Part shown: in pieces, positions 40,072 through 48,569 of the stretch
How positions within the stretch are numbered: position 1 is the first letter of the stretch
How the letters are laid out: every line of letters begins with the position of its first letter
DNA from: an uncultured Desulfovibrio sp.
GTDB taxonomy: Bacteria; Desulfobacterota; Desulfovibrionia; Desulfovibrionales; Desulfovibrionaceae
NCBI RefSeq assembly: GCF_910584445.1
Contig: NZ_CAJUBO010000015.1
Location: forward strand, 1 to 62,440
DNA length: 62,440 nt
Reading direction: 5' to 3'
Program-made: the position numbers and the translations under genes
The notes under the pieces: model-generated
What the model saw: only the letters and a program-made list of their open reading frames with translations
The model's database searches: none
Told to the model about the DNA's origin: nothing

Positions 40072-42504
40072 ATGCGCCGGGCATTCACGGCCTCGGGTCA
40101 GGTGCAGGGCGTGGGTTTCCGGCCCTTTGTCTGGCGGCTCGCGCGGGAGGGCGGCCTTTCCGGCTCGGTACGCAATACCGCCGACGGCGTGCGTATCGAG
40201 GTCCAGGGCGCGCCCGCGGCCATAGCCGCCTTCGGCCGCCGCCTGCGGGCGGAATTGCCGCCCCTGGCGCAACTGGCCGGCCTGGACGAAGCGGAGCTTG
40301 CGCCCGTGCCCGGCGAGACGGAGTTCCGCATCCTCGAAAGCGAGGGCCGCGCCGGACATACCGTTCTGGTAAGCCCGGATGTGGCGGTCTGCGAGGACTG
40401 CCTGGCCGAAATGCGCGACCCCGCCGACCGTCGTTTCGGCTATGTCTTCACCAACTGCACCAACTGCGGCCCGCGCTTCACCATCACCCGCTCCATTCCG
40501 TACGACAGGGCCGTGACCAGCATGGCCTGTTTTCCGCTTTGCCCGGCCTGCGCCGCCGAATACGCCGACCCGGCGGACAGGCGCTTCCATGCCCAGCCCA
40601 TCGCCTGCCCGGAGTGCGGGCCGCGCCTCTGGTATGTGGATGCGGCCACCGCCGCGCGCGGGGGGGAGGGCACCGGGCCGACGCCGGAAAACCGGGCGGA
40701 CGCCCTGGCCCGCGCCGGGCGGCTCCTGCTGGACGGCGGCATCCTCGCCCTCAAGGGTCTGGGCGGCTTCCAGCTCCTGTGCAACGCGCGCGATGCCCGC
40801 GCCGTGGCAACGGTGCGCGCCCGCAAGCTGCGGCCGCACAAGGCGCTTGCCGTCATGGCGGCCGATCTTGCGGCGGCCGCCGGGGTCTGCCGCATCAGCC
40901 CGCAAGCCGCCTCCCTGCTCTCGGGTCCGGAAAAGCCCATCGTCATCTGCCCGCGCCGGGAGGACCTTCCGGCAGAAGCGGCCCTGCCCGCGCTCCTTGC
41001 CCCGGACAGCGGCACCGTGGGACTCATGCTGCCCTATACGCCGCTGCACGCGGCGCTCTGCGACTGGCTGGCCGCCCATGGGGAAGCCGCGCCGCTCCTG
41101 GTGGCGACCTCGGGCAATCCCCACGGCGAACCGCTGTGCCTGGGCAACCGCGAGGCGCTCGCCCGGCTTGCGCCGCTGACCGACGCCTGGCTGCTCCATG
41201 ACCGCGACATCCTCGTGCGCGTGGACGACAGCGTGGCGCTCGTGCCGGAAACGCCCGCCGGGAGCGCCCCCATCCCCGTGCGCCGCGCCCGGGGCTATGT
41301 GCCGCGCCCGGTGGCCCTGCCGGAATTTCTGGACGCCACGGCGCGGGAGCTTCCCTGCGTCTTCGGCGCCGGGGGCGGACTCAAGGTGACCTTCTGCCTC
41401 ACGCGCGGGCGCGAAGCCTTCATGGGCCAGCACATCGGCGACCTGGACGCTCCGGCCACGCTCGGTTTTTATGACGAAGCCGCCGCGCGCCTCGAGGCCC
41501 TGCTGGAAGTGCGCCCCAAGGCCCTGGTCTGCGACCTGCACCCGGATTTTCCTTCCAGCCGCCGCGCCGAGGCACGGGCACGGCGCGAGGGCCTGCCGCT
41601 TTTCCGCCTCCAGCACCACGCGGCGCATGCCGCGGCGGTGCTCGCCGAGCACGGACACGGCGGACCGGCGCTGGCGCTCTGCCTTGACGGCACGGGTCTC
41701 GGCACGGACGGCACCATCTGGGGCGGCGAGCTGCTGTTCATGGACCTGCGCGTCCCGGAGTGGCGGCGGCTCGGCCGCCTTGCGCCGTTTGCCCTGCCGG
41801 GCGGGGAGGCCGCCATCCGCGAGCCGTGGCGCATCGCCCGCGGCCTTGCGCGCGCGGCGGATATGACATGGACGCCTGGGCCAGGGCGGGACGGGGAGGC
41901 CGCGCCCCCGGCGCAGGCCGTGGCCGCCGTGGACGCCATGCTCGCCCGATCGTTCAACTGCCCGCGCACTTCAAGCTGCGGCCGCCTGTTTGACGCCGTG
42001 AGCGCCGCCCTTGGCCTGTGTCAGGCCATCACCTATGAGGGACAGGCGGCCATCCGGCTGGAGCGGGCGGCCGGCGCGTGGCTCGCGGGCCGGGGGGGCG
42101 CCATGCCCGCGCCCTGGGAGGTGCCGCTGCGGGAAGCGGACAGCGGCCTGCTGGAACTGGACGGCACGGCCCTGTTCGCCGCCGTCCTGCATGCCCGGCG
42201 CGAGGGGATGCCCGTCGGCGAGGCCGCGGCCCGTTTCCACGCGAGCCTTGCGCGCGGTTTCGCGGCCATGGCCCGGGGGGCGGCCCGGCGGCTCGGCCTG
42301 CGCGCGGTGGGGCTTTCGGGCGGCTCCTTCCTGAATCTGCTTCTGGCGGCGTGGCTGCCGGCGGAGCTGGCGGCAGGGGACCTTGTGCCGCTCAGCCATG
42401 CGCTTGTGCCGCCCGGCGACGGCGGCCTCGCCCTGGGGCAGGCCGTGTGGGGCCAGCGGATGCTGCGCGCCGGCGCCGGGGCGCGCGGACCGGAAGCGCG
42501 ATGA
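40072..42504 (+). CDS. hypF: Carbamoyltransferase HypF ([NiFe]-hydrogenase maturation)
   Basis: HypF makes thiocarbamate on HypE from carbamoyl phosphate, the source of the cyanide ligands of [NiFe] hydrogenases. The 810-residue product has the full domain order: acylphosphatase (GQVQGVGFRPFVWRLA), two zinc fingers (CEDCLAEMRDP...CTNCGPRF; CPACAAEYADP...CPECGPRLW), a YrdC-like domain (ALKGLGGFQLLCNARD, KPIVICPRRED) and a Kae1-like domain (HHAAHAAAVLAEHG, SGGSFLNLLL). Start MRRAFTASG at 40072 places the acylphosphatase motif as in known HypF; ATGs at 40003 and 40039 are upstream alternatives. No other hyp genes are in the window, so the [NiFe] locus is elsewhere. Confidence 0.95.
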   Translation: MRRAFTASGQVQGVGFRPFVWRLAREGGLSGSVRNTADGVRIEVQGAPAAIAAFGRRLRAELPPLAQLAGLDEAELAPVPGETEFRILESEGRAGHTVLVSPDVAVCEDCLAEMRDPADRRFGYVFTNCTNCGPRFTITRSIPYDRAVTSMACFPLCPACAAEYADPADRRFHAQPIACPECGPRLWYVDAATAARGGEGTGPTPENRADALARAGRLLLDGGILALKGLGGFQLLCNARDARAVATVRARKLRPHKALAVMAADLAAAAGVCRISPQAASLLSGPEKPIVICPRREDLPAEAALPALLAPDSGTVGLMLPYTPLHAALCDWLAAHGEAAPLLVATSGNPHGEPLCLGNREALARLAPLTDAWLLHDRDILVRVDDSVALVPETPAGSAPIPVRRARGYVPRPVALPEFLDATARELPCVFGAGGGLKVTFCLTRGREAFMGQHIGDLDAPATLGFYDEAAARLEALLEVRPKALVCDLHPDFPSSRRAEARARREGLPLFRLQHHAAHAAAVLAEHGHGGPALALCLDGTGLGTDGTIWGGELLFMDLRVPEWRRLGRLAPFALPGGEAAIREPWRIARGLARAADMTWTPGPGRDGEAAPPAQAVAAVDAMLARSFNCPRTSSCGRLFDAVSAALGLCQAITYEGQAAIRLERAAGAWLAGRGGAMPAPWEVPLREADSGLLELDGTALFAAVLHARREGMPVGEAAARFHASLARGFAAMARGAARRLGLRAVGLSGGSFLNLLLAAWLPAELAAGDLVPLSHALVPPGDGGLALGQAVWGQRMLRAGAGARGPEAR

Positions 42505-42635
42505 CCCGTTCCCGGAGAGCGTCGGGGCTGCCGCGCTGTCCCCGGGGCGCGGCAGTTGCGCGGCACTCCGCCTCGCGCTATGCTTTTCCGCGGCGGCATC
42601 CGTGTTCGTCATGAAAACCTGAAAGGCGGCAATCC

Positions 42636-43424
42636 ATGGATATTGACGGCATCCGCGCCCTGCTCGCGGACGACAGGCCCACGGTGGGCACCTGGCTCCA
42701 GTTCCCCTCGCCGGATGTGGCGGAACTCATGGCCCGCGCGGGTTACGACTGGGTGGCCGCGGACCTGGAGCACGGCTCCTTCGGGCCGGGAGACCTGCCG
42801 GACATCTTCCGCGCCGTGGAGTGCGGCGGCGCGGCGCCTTTCGCGCGGCTCCCCGAGGCCTCCAAGACCTGGATCAAGGCCGCGCTGGAGGCCGGCGCCC
42901 AGGGGCTGATCTTTCCCATGATCGAGAGCCGCGCCCAGCTCGACCGGGCCATCGACCTCGCCACCTACCCCGGTCAGGACGGGTGGCGCGCCGCCGGCGA
43001 GACGGCCCCGGAATACCGGGGCGTGGGCTATTGCCGGGCCAATGTGTTTGGCAAGGCCTTCGACGCCTACCGGGAAGGCCGCGCGCCGAAGCTCTTTCTC
43101 GTGGCCCAGATCGAACATATCCGCGCCGTGGACGAGCTTGACGCCATCCTCGCCCATCCGCGCCTGGACGCCATCATGGTGGGTCCCTATGACCTTTCGG
43201 GCAGCATGGGGCTGACGGGGCAGTTTGGGCACCCGGACTTTCTGGCGGCCATGGAGCGCATCAAGGCGGCCTGCGCCCGCGCCCACGCCCGCATGGGCCT
43301 GCATATCGTCCAGCCGGACCCGGCGGCGCTGGCGCGGGAGATCGCGGCGGGCTGCCGCTTCATCGCCTACGGCATCGACACGGTCTTTCTCTGGCGCGGG
43401 TCCGAACGTCCGGCCGGCGCCTGA
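42636..43424 (+). CDS. HpcH/HpaI-family aldolase (class II pyruvate aldolase type)
   Basis: A 262-residue TIM-barrel aldolase related to 2-keto-3-deoxy-sugar-acid aldolases. Family motifs: VGTWLQFPSPDVAELMARAGYDWV, DLEHGSFG with the catalytic-region His, LIFPMIESRAQ (metal Glu), LFLVAQIEHIRAVDELDAI and DAIMVGPYDLSGSMG (metal Asp). The insert DLATYPGQDGWRA is longer than in typical HpaI. It opens a row of sugar-activation genes, so it probably makes or cleaves a 2-keto-3-deoxy sugar acid for a surface glycan rather than degrading aromatics. It starts 131 bases after hypF, with AAAGG nine bases before the ATG. Confidence 0.85.
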   Translation: MDIDGIRALLADDRPTVGTWLQFPSPDVAELMARAGYDWVAADLEHGSFGPGDLPDIFRAVECGGAAPFARLPEASKTWIKAALEAGAQGLIFPMIESRAQLDRAIDLATYPGQDGWRAAGETAPEYRGVGYCRANVFGKAFDAYREGRAPKLFLVAQIEHIRAVDELDAILAHPRLDAIMVGPYDLSGSMGLTGQFGHPDFLAAMERIKAACARAHARMGLHIVQPDPAALAREIAAGCRFIAYGIDTVFLWRGSERPAGA

Positions 43425-43450
43425 TCCCACGCGCGCAAGGAGGAACTGCC

Positions 43451-44365
43451 GTGCGCATCACTGTTTTCGGCGGCTCGGGCTTTCTCGGTTCGCATATTTG
43501 CGACAAGCTCTCGGATGCCGGGCATGCCGTGACCATCGTCGACATCCATCCCTCGCCCTGGCTGCGGCCCGACCAGCGGATGCTGACCGGCTCCATCCTG
43601 GACGAGCGCACCGTGGCCGAGGCCGTGGACGGCGCGGACATGGTCTTCAACTATGCGGGCATCGCCGACATCGGCGAGGCCAATGCCCGGCCCGTGGATA
43701 CGGCGCGGATCAACGTGCTCGGCAATGTCATGGCGCTCGAAGCCTGCCGCAGGGCGGGCACTCTCCGCTATGTCTTTGCCTCCTCGCTCTATGTCTATGG
43801 CAAGTCCGGCGGCTTTTACCGGTGCAGCAAGCAGTCCTGCGAGATCTACATCGAGAATTACCAGGCCATGTACGGGCTGCCCTACACCATCCTCCGCTAC
43901 GGTTCGCTGTACGGGCCGCGCGCCGACAAGCGCAACGCCATCGAGCGTTTTGTCCACGAGGCGCTGACAACGGGCGTCATCACCTATTACGGCGCGCCCA
44001 CGGCCCTGCGCGAATACGTCCATGTGGACGACGCCTCCACGGCCACGCTGGAGATCCTCGCCCCCGAGTTCGCCAACCAGAACATCATCATCTCCGGCAA
44101 CCAGCCCATGCGTGTGGGCGACCTGTTCAAGATGATTGGCGAGATGCTCGGCAAGGAGCTGGTCATCGAATACCAGAACGACCCCAACAGCGGCCATTAC
44201 CAGATCACGCCCTATGCCTTCATGCCCAAGGTGGGGCGCAAGCTCGTGCCGCCGCTCACCGTGGACCTGGGCCAGGGCATCCTCCGCGTCATGGAGGAAG
44301 AGCATCGCGCCCTGCATCCCGAACTCCAGTCCGAGGGGGGCTATCTCGTCCCCACGGATGATTAA
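43451..44365 (+). CDS. NAD-dependent nucleotide-sugar epimerase/dehydratase (extended SDR)
   Basis: A 304-residue extended short-chain dehydrogenase. The N-terminus has the Rossmann glycine motif (ITVFGGSGFLGSHI) and an acidic residue after strand two (VDIHPSPW), favouring NAD. The catalytic Ser and YxxxK are seen in ASSLYVYG and FYRCSKQS. ILRYGSLYGPRAD and REYVHVDDAS are typical of nucleotide-sugar epimerases and dehydratases. The GTG start at 43451 follows AAGGAGG. It begins 26 bases after the aldolase gene. The sugar substrate is unknown. Confidence 0.88.
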   Translation: MRITVFGGSGFLGSHICDKLSDAGHAVTIVDIHPSPWLRPDQRMLTGSILDERTVAEAVDGADMVFNYAGIADIGEANARPVDTARINVLGNVMALEACRRAGTLRYVFASSLYVYGKSGGFYRCSKQSCEIYIENYQAMYGLPYTILRYGSLYGPRADKRNAIERFVHEALTTGVITYYGAPTALREYVHVDDASTATLEILAPEFANQNIIISGNQPMRVGDLFKMIGEMLGKELVIEYQNDPNSGHYQITPYAFMPKVGRKLVPPLTVDLGQGILRVMEEEHRALHPELQSEGGYLVPTDD

Positions 44366-44411
44366 CGCGGCCACGACCGGATCCCCTCTAACCGCTCCAA
44401 GGAGCACGCCT

Positions 44412-45191
44412 GTGAACATCATTGCCGTCATCCCGGCGCGCATGGGCTCCAGCCGCTATCCCGGCAAGCCCCTGGCCCTTATCCGCAACGTGCCCATGGT
44501 GGGCCATGTGGCCTTCCGCACGGCCATGAGTCCGCTGCTCGATTCCACCTGGGTCGCCACCTGCGATCCCATCATCGAGGACTACTGCAAACGCGTGGGC
44601 CTCGCCTGCGTCATGACCGGCGACCATCATGTCCGCTGCTCCACGCGCACGGCCGAGGCGCTGCTCAAGATCGAGTCCGCCACCGGCAGGCGGGCGGACA
44701 TCGTGGTCATGGTCCAGGGCGACGAACCCATGGTGCGCCCGGAAATGATCGACGCCGCCGTCCGTCCGCTCCTGGACGATCCCGGCGTCAATGTGGTCAA
44801 CCTCATGGCGGAAATGGACACCGTGGAAGAGTTCGAGGACCCCAACGAGGTCAAGGTCGTGGTGGACCGCGCGGGCGATGCGCTCTATTTTTCGCGCGAA
44901 CCCATCCCCTCGCGCAAGAAGGGCGCGGACACGGTCCCCATGCGCAAGCAGGTCTGCATCATCCCCTTCCGGCGCGACTATCTCCTCCGCTTCAATGCCA
45001 TGGAGGAAAGCCCGCTGGAGATCTATGAATCCGTGGACATGCTCCGCATCCTGGAGCATGGCGAAAAGGTACGCATGGTGCCCACGAGCTGCCGCACCTG
45101 GAGCGTGGACACGCCCGAGGATCTCGCCCGCGTGGCCCGGCTCATGGAGGGCGATGACCTCATGGCGGCCTACGCCGACAGGGCGCGCTGA
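44412..45191 (+). CDS. KdsB-like CMP-sugar-acid cytidylyltransferase
   Basis: A 259-residue enzyme of the 3-deoxy-manno-octulosonate cytidylyltransferase family: IPARMGSSRYPGKPLALI with the CTP-binding loop, VVMVQGDEPMVRPEMID, YFSREPIPSRKK, IIPFRRDYLLRF and ESVDMLRILEHG. It activates a 2-keto-3-deoxy sugar acid as its CMP ester. TGDHHVRCSTRTAE replaces the usual TSxxHxSGTDR stretch and ESVDMLRILEHG replaces the EqLRxLenG seen in true KdsB, so the substrate may not be KDO. The GTG start at 44412 has an AAGGAG site. The stop overlaps the acyltransferase start (TGATG). Confidence 0.85.
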   Translation: MNIIAVIPARMGSSRYPGKPLALIRNVPMVGHVAFRTAMSPLLDSTWVATCDPIIEDYCKRVGLACVMTGDHHVRCSTRTAEALLKIESATGRRADIVVMVQGDEPMVRPEMIDAAVRPLLDDPGVNVVNLMAEMDTVEEFEDPNEVKVVVDRAGDALYFSREPIPSRKKGADTVPMRKQVCIIPFRRDYLLRFNAMEESPLEIYESVDMLRILEHGEKVRMVPTSCRTWSVDTPEDLARVARLMEGDDLMAAYADRAR

Positions 45192-45847
45192 TGGGGCGTG
45201 GGGGAGCCGGCGGCAACGCGCAGGCGCCTTCGCCCTCCGGCGCGCCGTCCGCGCCCGGGCCGGCGGCGCGGTTTGCCGCCGCTCTGGAAGAGTTCTGGAT
45301 CGCGCTTTTCGGCTGGGTCCCCACGCCTCTGGGCGTGGCCCTGCGGACGCTGGCGTGGAGGCCGCTTTTCGCCGCCTGCGGCCCGGTGCGGTTCGGCACG
45401 GGCCTGACCCTTGCGGGATGCCGGAACATGCGGTTCGGAAAGGGCGTGCGCGTCGGGCGGTTTTCCATCCTCACGGCGCAGGACGGGGAGCTGACGCTGG
45501 CGGAGCAGGTGTCCCTCTCGCCGGGGGTCCATCTGGGCGCGGACAACGGCCGCATCGAGATCGGGCGCTGCGCGGCCATCGGGCCTGGCACGGTCATCCG
45601 CGCGGCCAATCACCGCTTTTCCCGGCGGGATGTCCCCATCATGCATCAGGGCCATGTGCCGGGGACGGTGATCATCGAGGAAGATGTCTGGATCGGGGCC
45701 AACTGCGTCATCACGCCCGATGTCCGCATCGGCCGCGGGGCGGTGGTGGGCGCGGGGGCGGTCGTCACGCATGATGTGGCGCCGTTTTCCGTTGTGGGCG
45801 GGGTGCCCGCGAAGGTCATCGGCCGGCGCGGTCAGGAAGAAGGGTAA
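45191..45847 (+). CDS. Hexapeptide-repeat (LbH) O-acyltransferase
   Basis: A 218-residue acyltransferase with a left-handed beta-helix. The C-terminal half is a run of hexapeptide-like turns (GKGVRVGRFSILTA, GRIEIGRCAAIGPGTVI, VIIEEDVWIGANCVITPDVRIGRGAVVGAGAVV) ending VAPFSVVGGVPAKVIGRR, the standard WbbJ/maltose-acetyltransferase close. A catalytic-type His lies in RAANHRFSRRD. The N-terminal ~60 residues are Ala/Gly-rich with one hydrophobic patch. It probably decorates the surface sugar made by this cluster with acetyl or a similar group. It is coupled to the cytidylyltransferase by overlap. Confidence 0.88.
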   Translation: MGRGGAGGNAQAPSPSGAPSAPGPAARFAAALEEFWIALFGWVPTPLGVALRTLAWRPLFAACGPVRFGTGLTLAGCRNMRFGKGVRVGRFSILTAQDGELTLAEQVSLSPGVHLGADNGRIEIGRCAAIGPGTVIRAANHRFSRRDVPIMHQGHVPGTVIIEEDVWIGANCVITPDVRIGRGAVVGAGAVVTHDVAPFSVVGGVPAKVIGRRGQEEG

Positions 45848-45856
45848 GGCGGAGAC

Positions 45857-46492
45857 ATGAAACTGGAATGCCTGGTTTTTGACTGCGACGGCGTCATCCT
45901 GGACAGCGTGCCCGTCAAGACGCGGGCCTTTGCCCGGCTGGCCGAACCCTTCGGCCCGGAGGCGCGCGACCGTTTCGTCATGTACCATACGGTGCATGGC
46001 GGCGTGAGCCGCTACCGCAAGTTCGCCTGGTTCTTCCGCGAGGTGCTCGGCCGGGAGATCACCCCGGAGGAATCCCAGGCCTGGGGACAGCGCTTTGCGG
46101 AATATGCGCTGGACGAGGTGCGCCGCTGCGCGCTCATCCCCGGCGCCGCCGACGTGCTGGCGACCTGGCGCGGGCGCCTGCCGCTTTATGTCTGCTCCGG
46201 CGCGCCGGAGGAGGAGGTCCGGGCGGTGCTCGCCGAGCGGGGGCTGGCGGATGTTTTCACCGGCATCCATGGCTCGCCGCCGGCCAAGGCCGAACTTCTG
46301 GCGCGCATCGTGAGCGGGTCCGGCGTGCTCCCCGAAGCGGCCCTCATGGTGGGCGACGCCGTGACGGACCGCGATGCCGCCGAACAGGTGGGCACGCGCT
46401 TTTATGGCGTCGGGGCGGAACTCAAGGGAGGTCCCTTCCCGTGGGGAGAGGATCTGCGGAGGCTCAATGCCTGGATCGAGGAGCATGTCTGA
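45857..46492 (+). CDS. HAD-superfamily phosphatase, PGP/Gph-like
   Basis: A 211-residue HAD hydrolase with all four motifs: VFDCDGVILDS (nucleophile Asp), YVCSGAPEEEV (Ser/Thr), SPPAKAELL (Lys) and LMVGDAVTDRDAA (metal Asp pair). The helical cap of ~80 residues (RDRFVMYHTVHGGVSRYRKFAWFF) resembles phosphoglycolate-phosphatase cousins. Given its neighbours it may dephosphorylate a sugar-acid phosphate, as KdsC does for KDO-8-phosphate. It starts nine bases after the acyltransferase, and its end overlaps the lipoprotein gene by eight bases. Confidence 0.85.
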   Translation: MKLECLVFDCDGVILDSVPVKTRAFARLAEPFGPEARDRFVMYHTVHGGVSRYRKFAWFFREVLGREITPEESQAWGQRFAEYALDEVRRCALIPGAADVLATWRGRLPLYVCSGAPEEEVRAVLAERGLADVFTGIHGSPPAKAELLARIVSGSGVLPEAALMVGDAVTDRDAAEQVGTRFYGVGAELKGGPFPWGEDLRRLNAWIEEHV

Positions 46493-47603
46493 GCGCGGAG
46501 CGCTCCGGGGGCTGGCGCGCGGCGCGTGCGTCCTGCTTGTGGCGGTTTTCCTCTGTGCCTGCGGTCCTGATGATGAGGATGCGGCGCGGCGGGGAGACGG
46601 AGCGCCCCGGGAAACCGCCGCCCCGGTCGGGAGCGCGACCGGCGCGACCGGCGCTCCCGGCGCCCCGCAGGTCCCCGCGGCCGTTGCGGACGCCGTCCCG
46701 GCCACGCCGGAACCGGCCCTGACCCCGGAAGAGCGGGTCCTGGCCGAGCGCGCGCTCGAGTTTCACAATACGGCCCTGAGCGCCCTGGAAGAAGGCTATT
46801 ACGCCCTGCCGGACGCGCTCTACGCCAACGCGCGTTTGTACCTCAAGACCTGGCGCTTGCCGCGCAGGCCACGTCCCGCGGACAGCCGCGAGGCGGCGAG
46901 GGCGCGGCTCACGCCCGGGTCCGGCCTGTTCAGCGAGGAGGAGGCGGCGCGCCTCGCCACCGCCCTTGACGGCATGGACAAGGCGCTGGATTCGCTGCTC
47001 GGCCGCTACAGGTCGCTGGAACGCTATGTGGCCGATCCCGACATCCGGGACGACGGCGCCAGGGGCACGGCGCTGGCGCGCAAGCTGGAGGGGGACCATG
47101 CCGTCTTCATGGCCGCCCGCAAATCGTGGCTGGAAATCGTCGGGGCGCGGGCCGCGGCGGCTGAGGCCGCGCTTTTGCGCGAGCACCCCCTGCAACGCCA
47201 GATCCGGGGGGCGGAGTCCATCTTTGCCTGTTTTGCGCGGACAGCCGCCGCCCTGGGCGCGGAAGATGCCAACGGGAGCGGCACGGCCACCCAGGGGGAG
47301 GGAACAGCGTCCTCCCGCAACGAAAGGGAGGCCGCGGCCCGCGCCGAGCTTGAACGCATCCATGCGGAACTGGAAGCCGACCTCGCCGCATCCGGCAAAC
47401 CGCCTTTTCCGGCCGCGCCGGAGCTGGAGCGACGCTACCGCGCGTTCCTCAAGGAGGCCTCGGCCTATGCCGACGCCCTTGGCCGGGGCCTGGCCGAAGG
47501 CTTTTTCGGCCCGCAGCGGCGCGAGCTGAATGTGGCGGCCGCGCGCAGCCGCGCGGCCTATAATGCCTTTGCGCGCGCGGCCAACGGCCTGCGGACGCGC
47601 TGA
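46485..47603 (+). CDS. Lipoprotein with helical domain, unknown (DUF3829-like)
   Basis: A 372-residue lipoprotein. The signal peptide (GACVLLVAVFLCAC) ends in a lipobox with Cys near residue 26. After a Pro/Ala/Gly linker the mature domain is almost wholly alpha-helical (AERALEFHNTALSALEEGYYAL, LATALDGMDKALDSLLGRYRSLE, LERIHAELEADLAASGK, ALGRGLAEGFFGPQRRELNVAAARSRAAYNAF). The pattern recalls DUF3829 lipoproteins, but I cannot confirm it. The ATG at 46485 has GAGGAG and overlaps the HAD stop, so it is the last gene of the sugar cluster. A strong terminator follows. Confidence 0.75.
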   Translation: MSERGALRGLARGACVLLVAVFLCACGPDDEDAARRGDGAPRETAAPVGSATGATGAPGAPQVPAAVADAVPATPEPALTPEERVLAERALEFHNTALSALEEGYYALPDALYANARLYLKTWRLPRRPRPADSREAARARLTPGSGLFSEEEAARLATALDGMDKALDSLLGRYRSLERYVADPDIRDDGARGTALARKLEGDHAVFMAARKSWLEIVGARAAAAEAALLREHPLQRQIRGAESIFACFARTAAALGAEDANGSGTATQGEGTASSRNEREAAARAELERIHAELEADLAASGKPPFPAAPELERRYRAFLKEASAYADALGRGLAEGFFGPQRRELNVAAARSRAAYNAFARAANGLRTR

Positions 47604-47668
47604 CGGCATCCCGCCTCCGTCCACAGGGCTTTTTCTCCACGGCGCCATTGTTCCGCTTCCTTGCGGTC

Positions 47669-47706
47669 CCGGCCCTGTCAGGTACCTGACAGGGCCGGCT
47701 GTTTTT
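47669..47706 (+). terminator. Strong rho-independent terminator of the sugar cluster
   Basis: A perfect 30-base palindrome centred at 47683/47684: CCGGCCCTGTCAGGT followed by its exact complement, then CTGTTTTTG on the plus strand. With no loop left over, the hairpin opens a few pairs at its tip. Confidence 0.9.
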
Positions 47707-47727
47707 GCAGCGCGCAAAGGCGGTTTT

Positions 47728-47756
47728 TTGTGAAGGCTGTTCTTCTTTCCTGTTAT
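47728..47756 (+). promoter_or_regulatory. Candidate sigma70 promoter upstream of the YbjQ-like gene
   Basis: TTGTGA at 47728-47733 and TGTTAT at 47751-47756 are separated by 17 bases. Each hexamer matches consensus at four of six positions. It lies just after the preceding terminator and about 160 bases before the start codon. Confidence 0.45.
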
Positions 47757-47915
47757 GACAACGTGTTATGTATCTGGCAAGGACTTTGCAAAGGAGAGGG
47801 CGACACACGGCGTCGCCAGGGCGATCCGTGCGAGGCAAGGGGATGTCGGTTCATGGGGAAATGCCGGTGAGGCCAGGCGCCGAACGCGGTGAGAGAGCGT
47901 TTCTGGGAGGTTGCC

Positions 47916-48335
47916 ATGTTTTTCTTGCTCGGAGGCAGCGATAAGAAGGCCCGCAAGGCCGAGAAGCAGGGCCGCGCGCCCGCGGCGGATTCGCGCGTGC
48001 GGGAGGCATTTCTTGCCGGGCGTTTTCCTGTGGTCACCACGCATCAGGTGGAGGGCCGCAAGATCGCCAAGGTGCTGGGCCTTGTGTGCTGCCGGGGCTT
48101 TGACTCCGAGGAGGCCTTTTTCGGCATGGCCGCCCGCGCCATGAACAAGGGCGCCCAGGCCATCGTGGGCTATAACGAGAACGTGGCCTTCCATCCCGAC
48201 GGGAGCAAATATTTCACCTGTTACGGCACCGCCGTTTTGTTCGAGTATGACCCCACAGACCCGGAAAGCCTGCCGCTCATGCTCCAGCAGCGCTTCCGCG
48301 AGCGCGACCAGCGCATCAATGACGATATGATCTGA
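47916..48335 (+). CDS. YbjQ/UPF0145-like protein
   Basis: A 139-residue soluble protein whose core matches the YbjQ (heavy-metal-binding, UPF0145) pattern: VVTTHQVEGRKIAKVLGLVC, then a helix rich in Ala (FFGMAARAMNKGAQAIVGYNENVAF) and the strand FTCYGTAVLFEYD. YbjQ proteins form pentamers; their role is unclear. A basic 30-residue N-terminus precedes the core (KKARKAEKQGRAP). The ATG at 47916 (MFFLLGGSD) follows GGGAGG; a start nine codons earlier is possible. It is monocistronic, between terminators. Confidence 0.8.
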   Translation: MFFLLGGSDKKARKAEKQGRAPAADSRVREAFLAGRFPVVTTHQVEGRKIAKVLGLVCCRGFDSEEAFFGMAARAMNKGAQAIVGYNENVAFHPDGSKYFTCYGTAVLFEYDPTDPESLPLMLQQRFRERDQRINDDMI

Positions 48336-48345
48336 CGCAGTGCGG

Positions 48346-48376
48346 ACGGCCTGGCGGCGGATTTTCGCCAGGCCGT
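48346..48376 (+). terminator. Stem-loop after the YbjQ-like gene
   Basis: Eleven perfect pairs (ACGGCCTGGCG at 48346-48356 with CGCCAGGCCGT at 48366-48376) start ten bases after the stop codon. The loop holds TTTT but no T-run follows, so termination may be partial. Confidence 0.6.
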
Positions 48377-48569
48377 TCCGTAAATGATTCCCAAGGGCGT
48401 GTGCCCCGGCGGCCAAAACTGGTGATCTTCGGCCGCCGAAGCATATCTGTGTGCGCTTTCCCGGCTTGTGGTCCCGGGCAAAGCGGATCACACCCGGGAA
48501 AACTTCAGGCGCAGGCGGCGGCCCATGGCGTCCCGGGGCCGTCACGGAGACGCCCTCCTTGCGGGCCGC

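Larger units (their letters stand above)
47604..47915. other. 312-base spacer: terminator, then promoter for the YbjQ-like gene
   Basis: It contains the terminator at 47669-47706 and, directly after, an AT-richer segment with a promoter-like hexamer pair, both listed. The stretch 47790-47900 is GC-rich leader sequence without a recognised structure. Confidence 0.6.
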
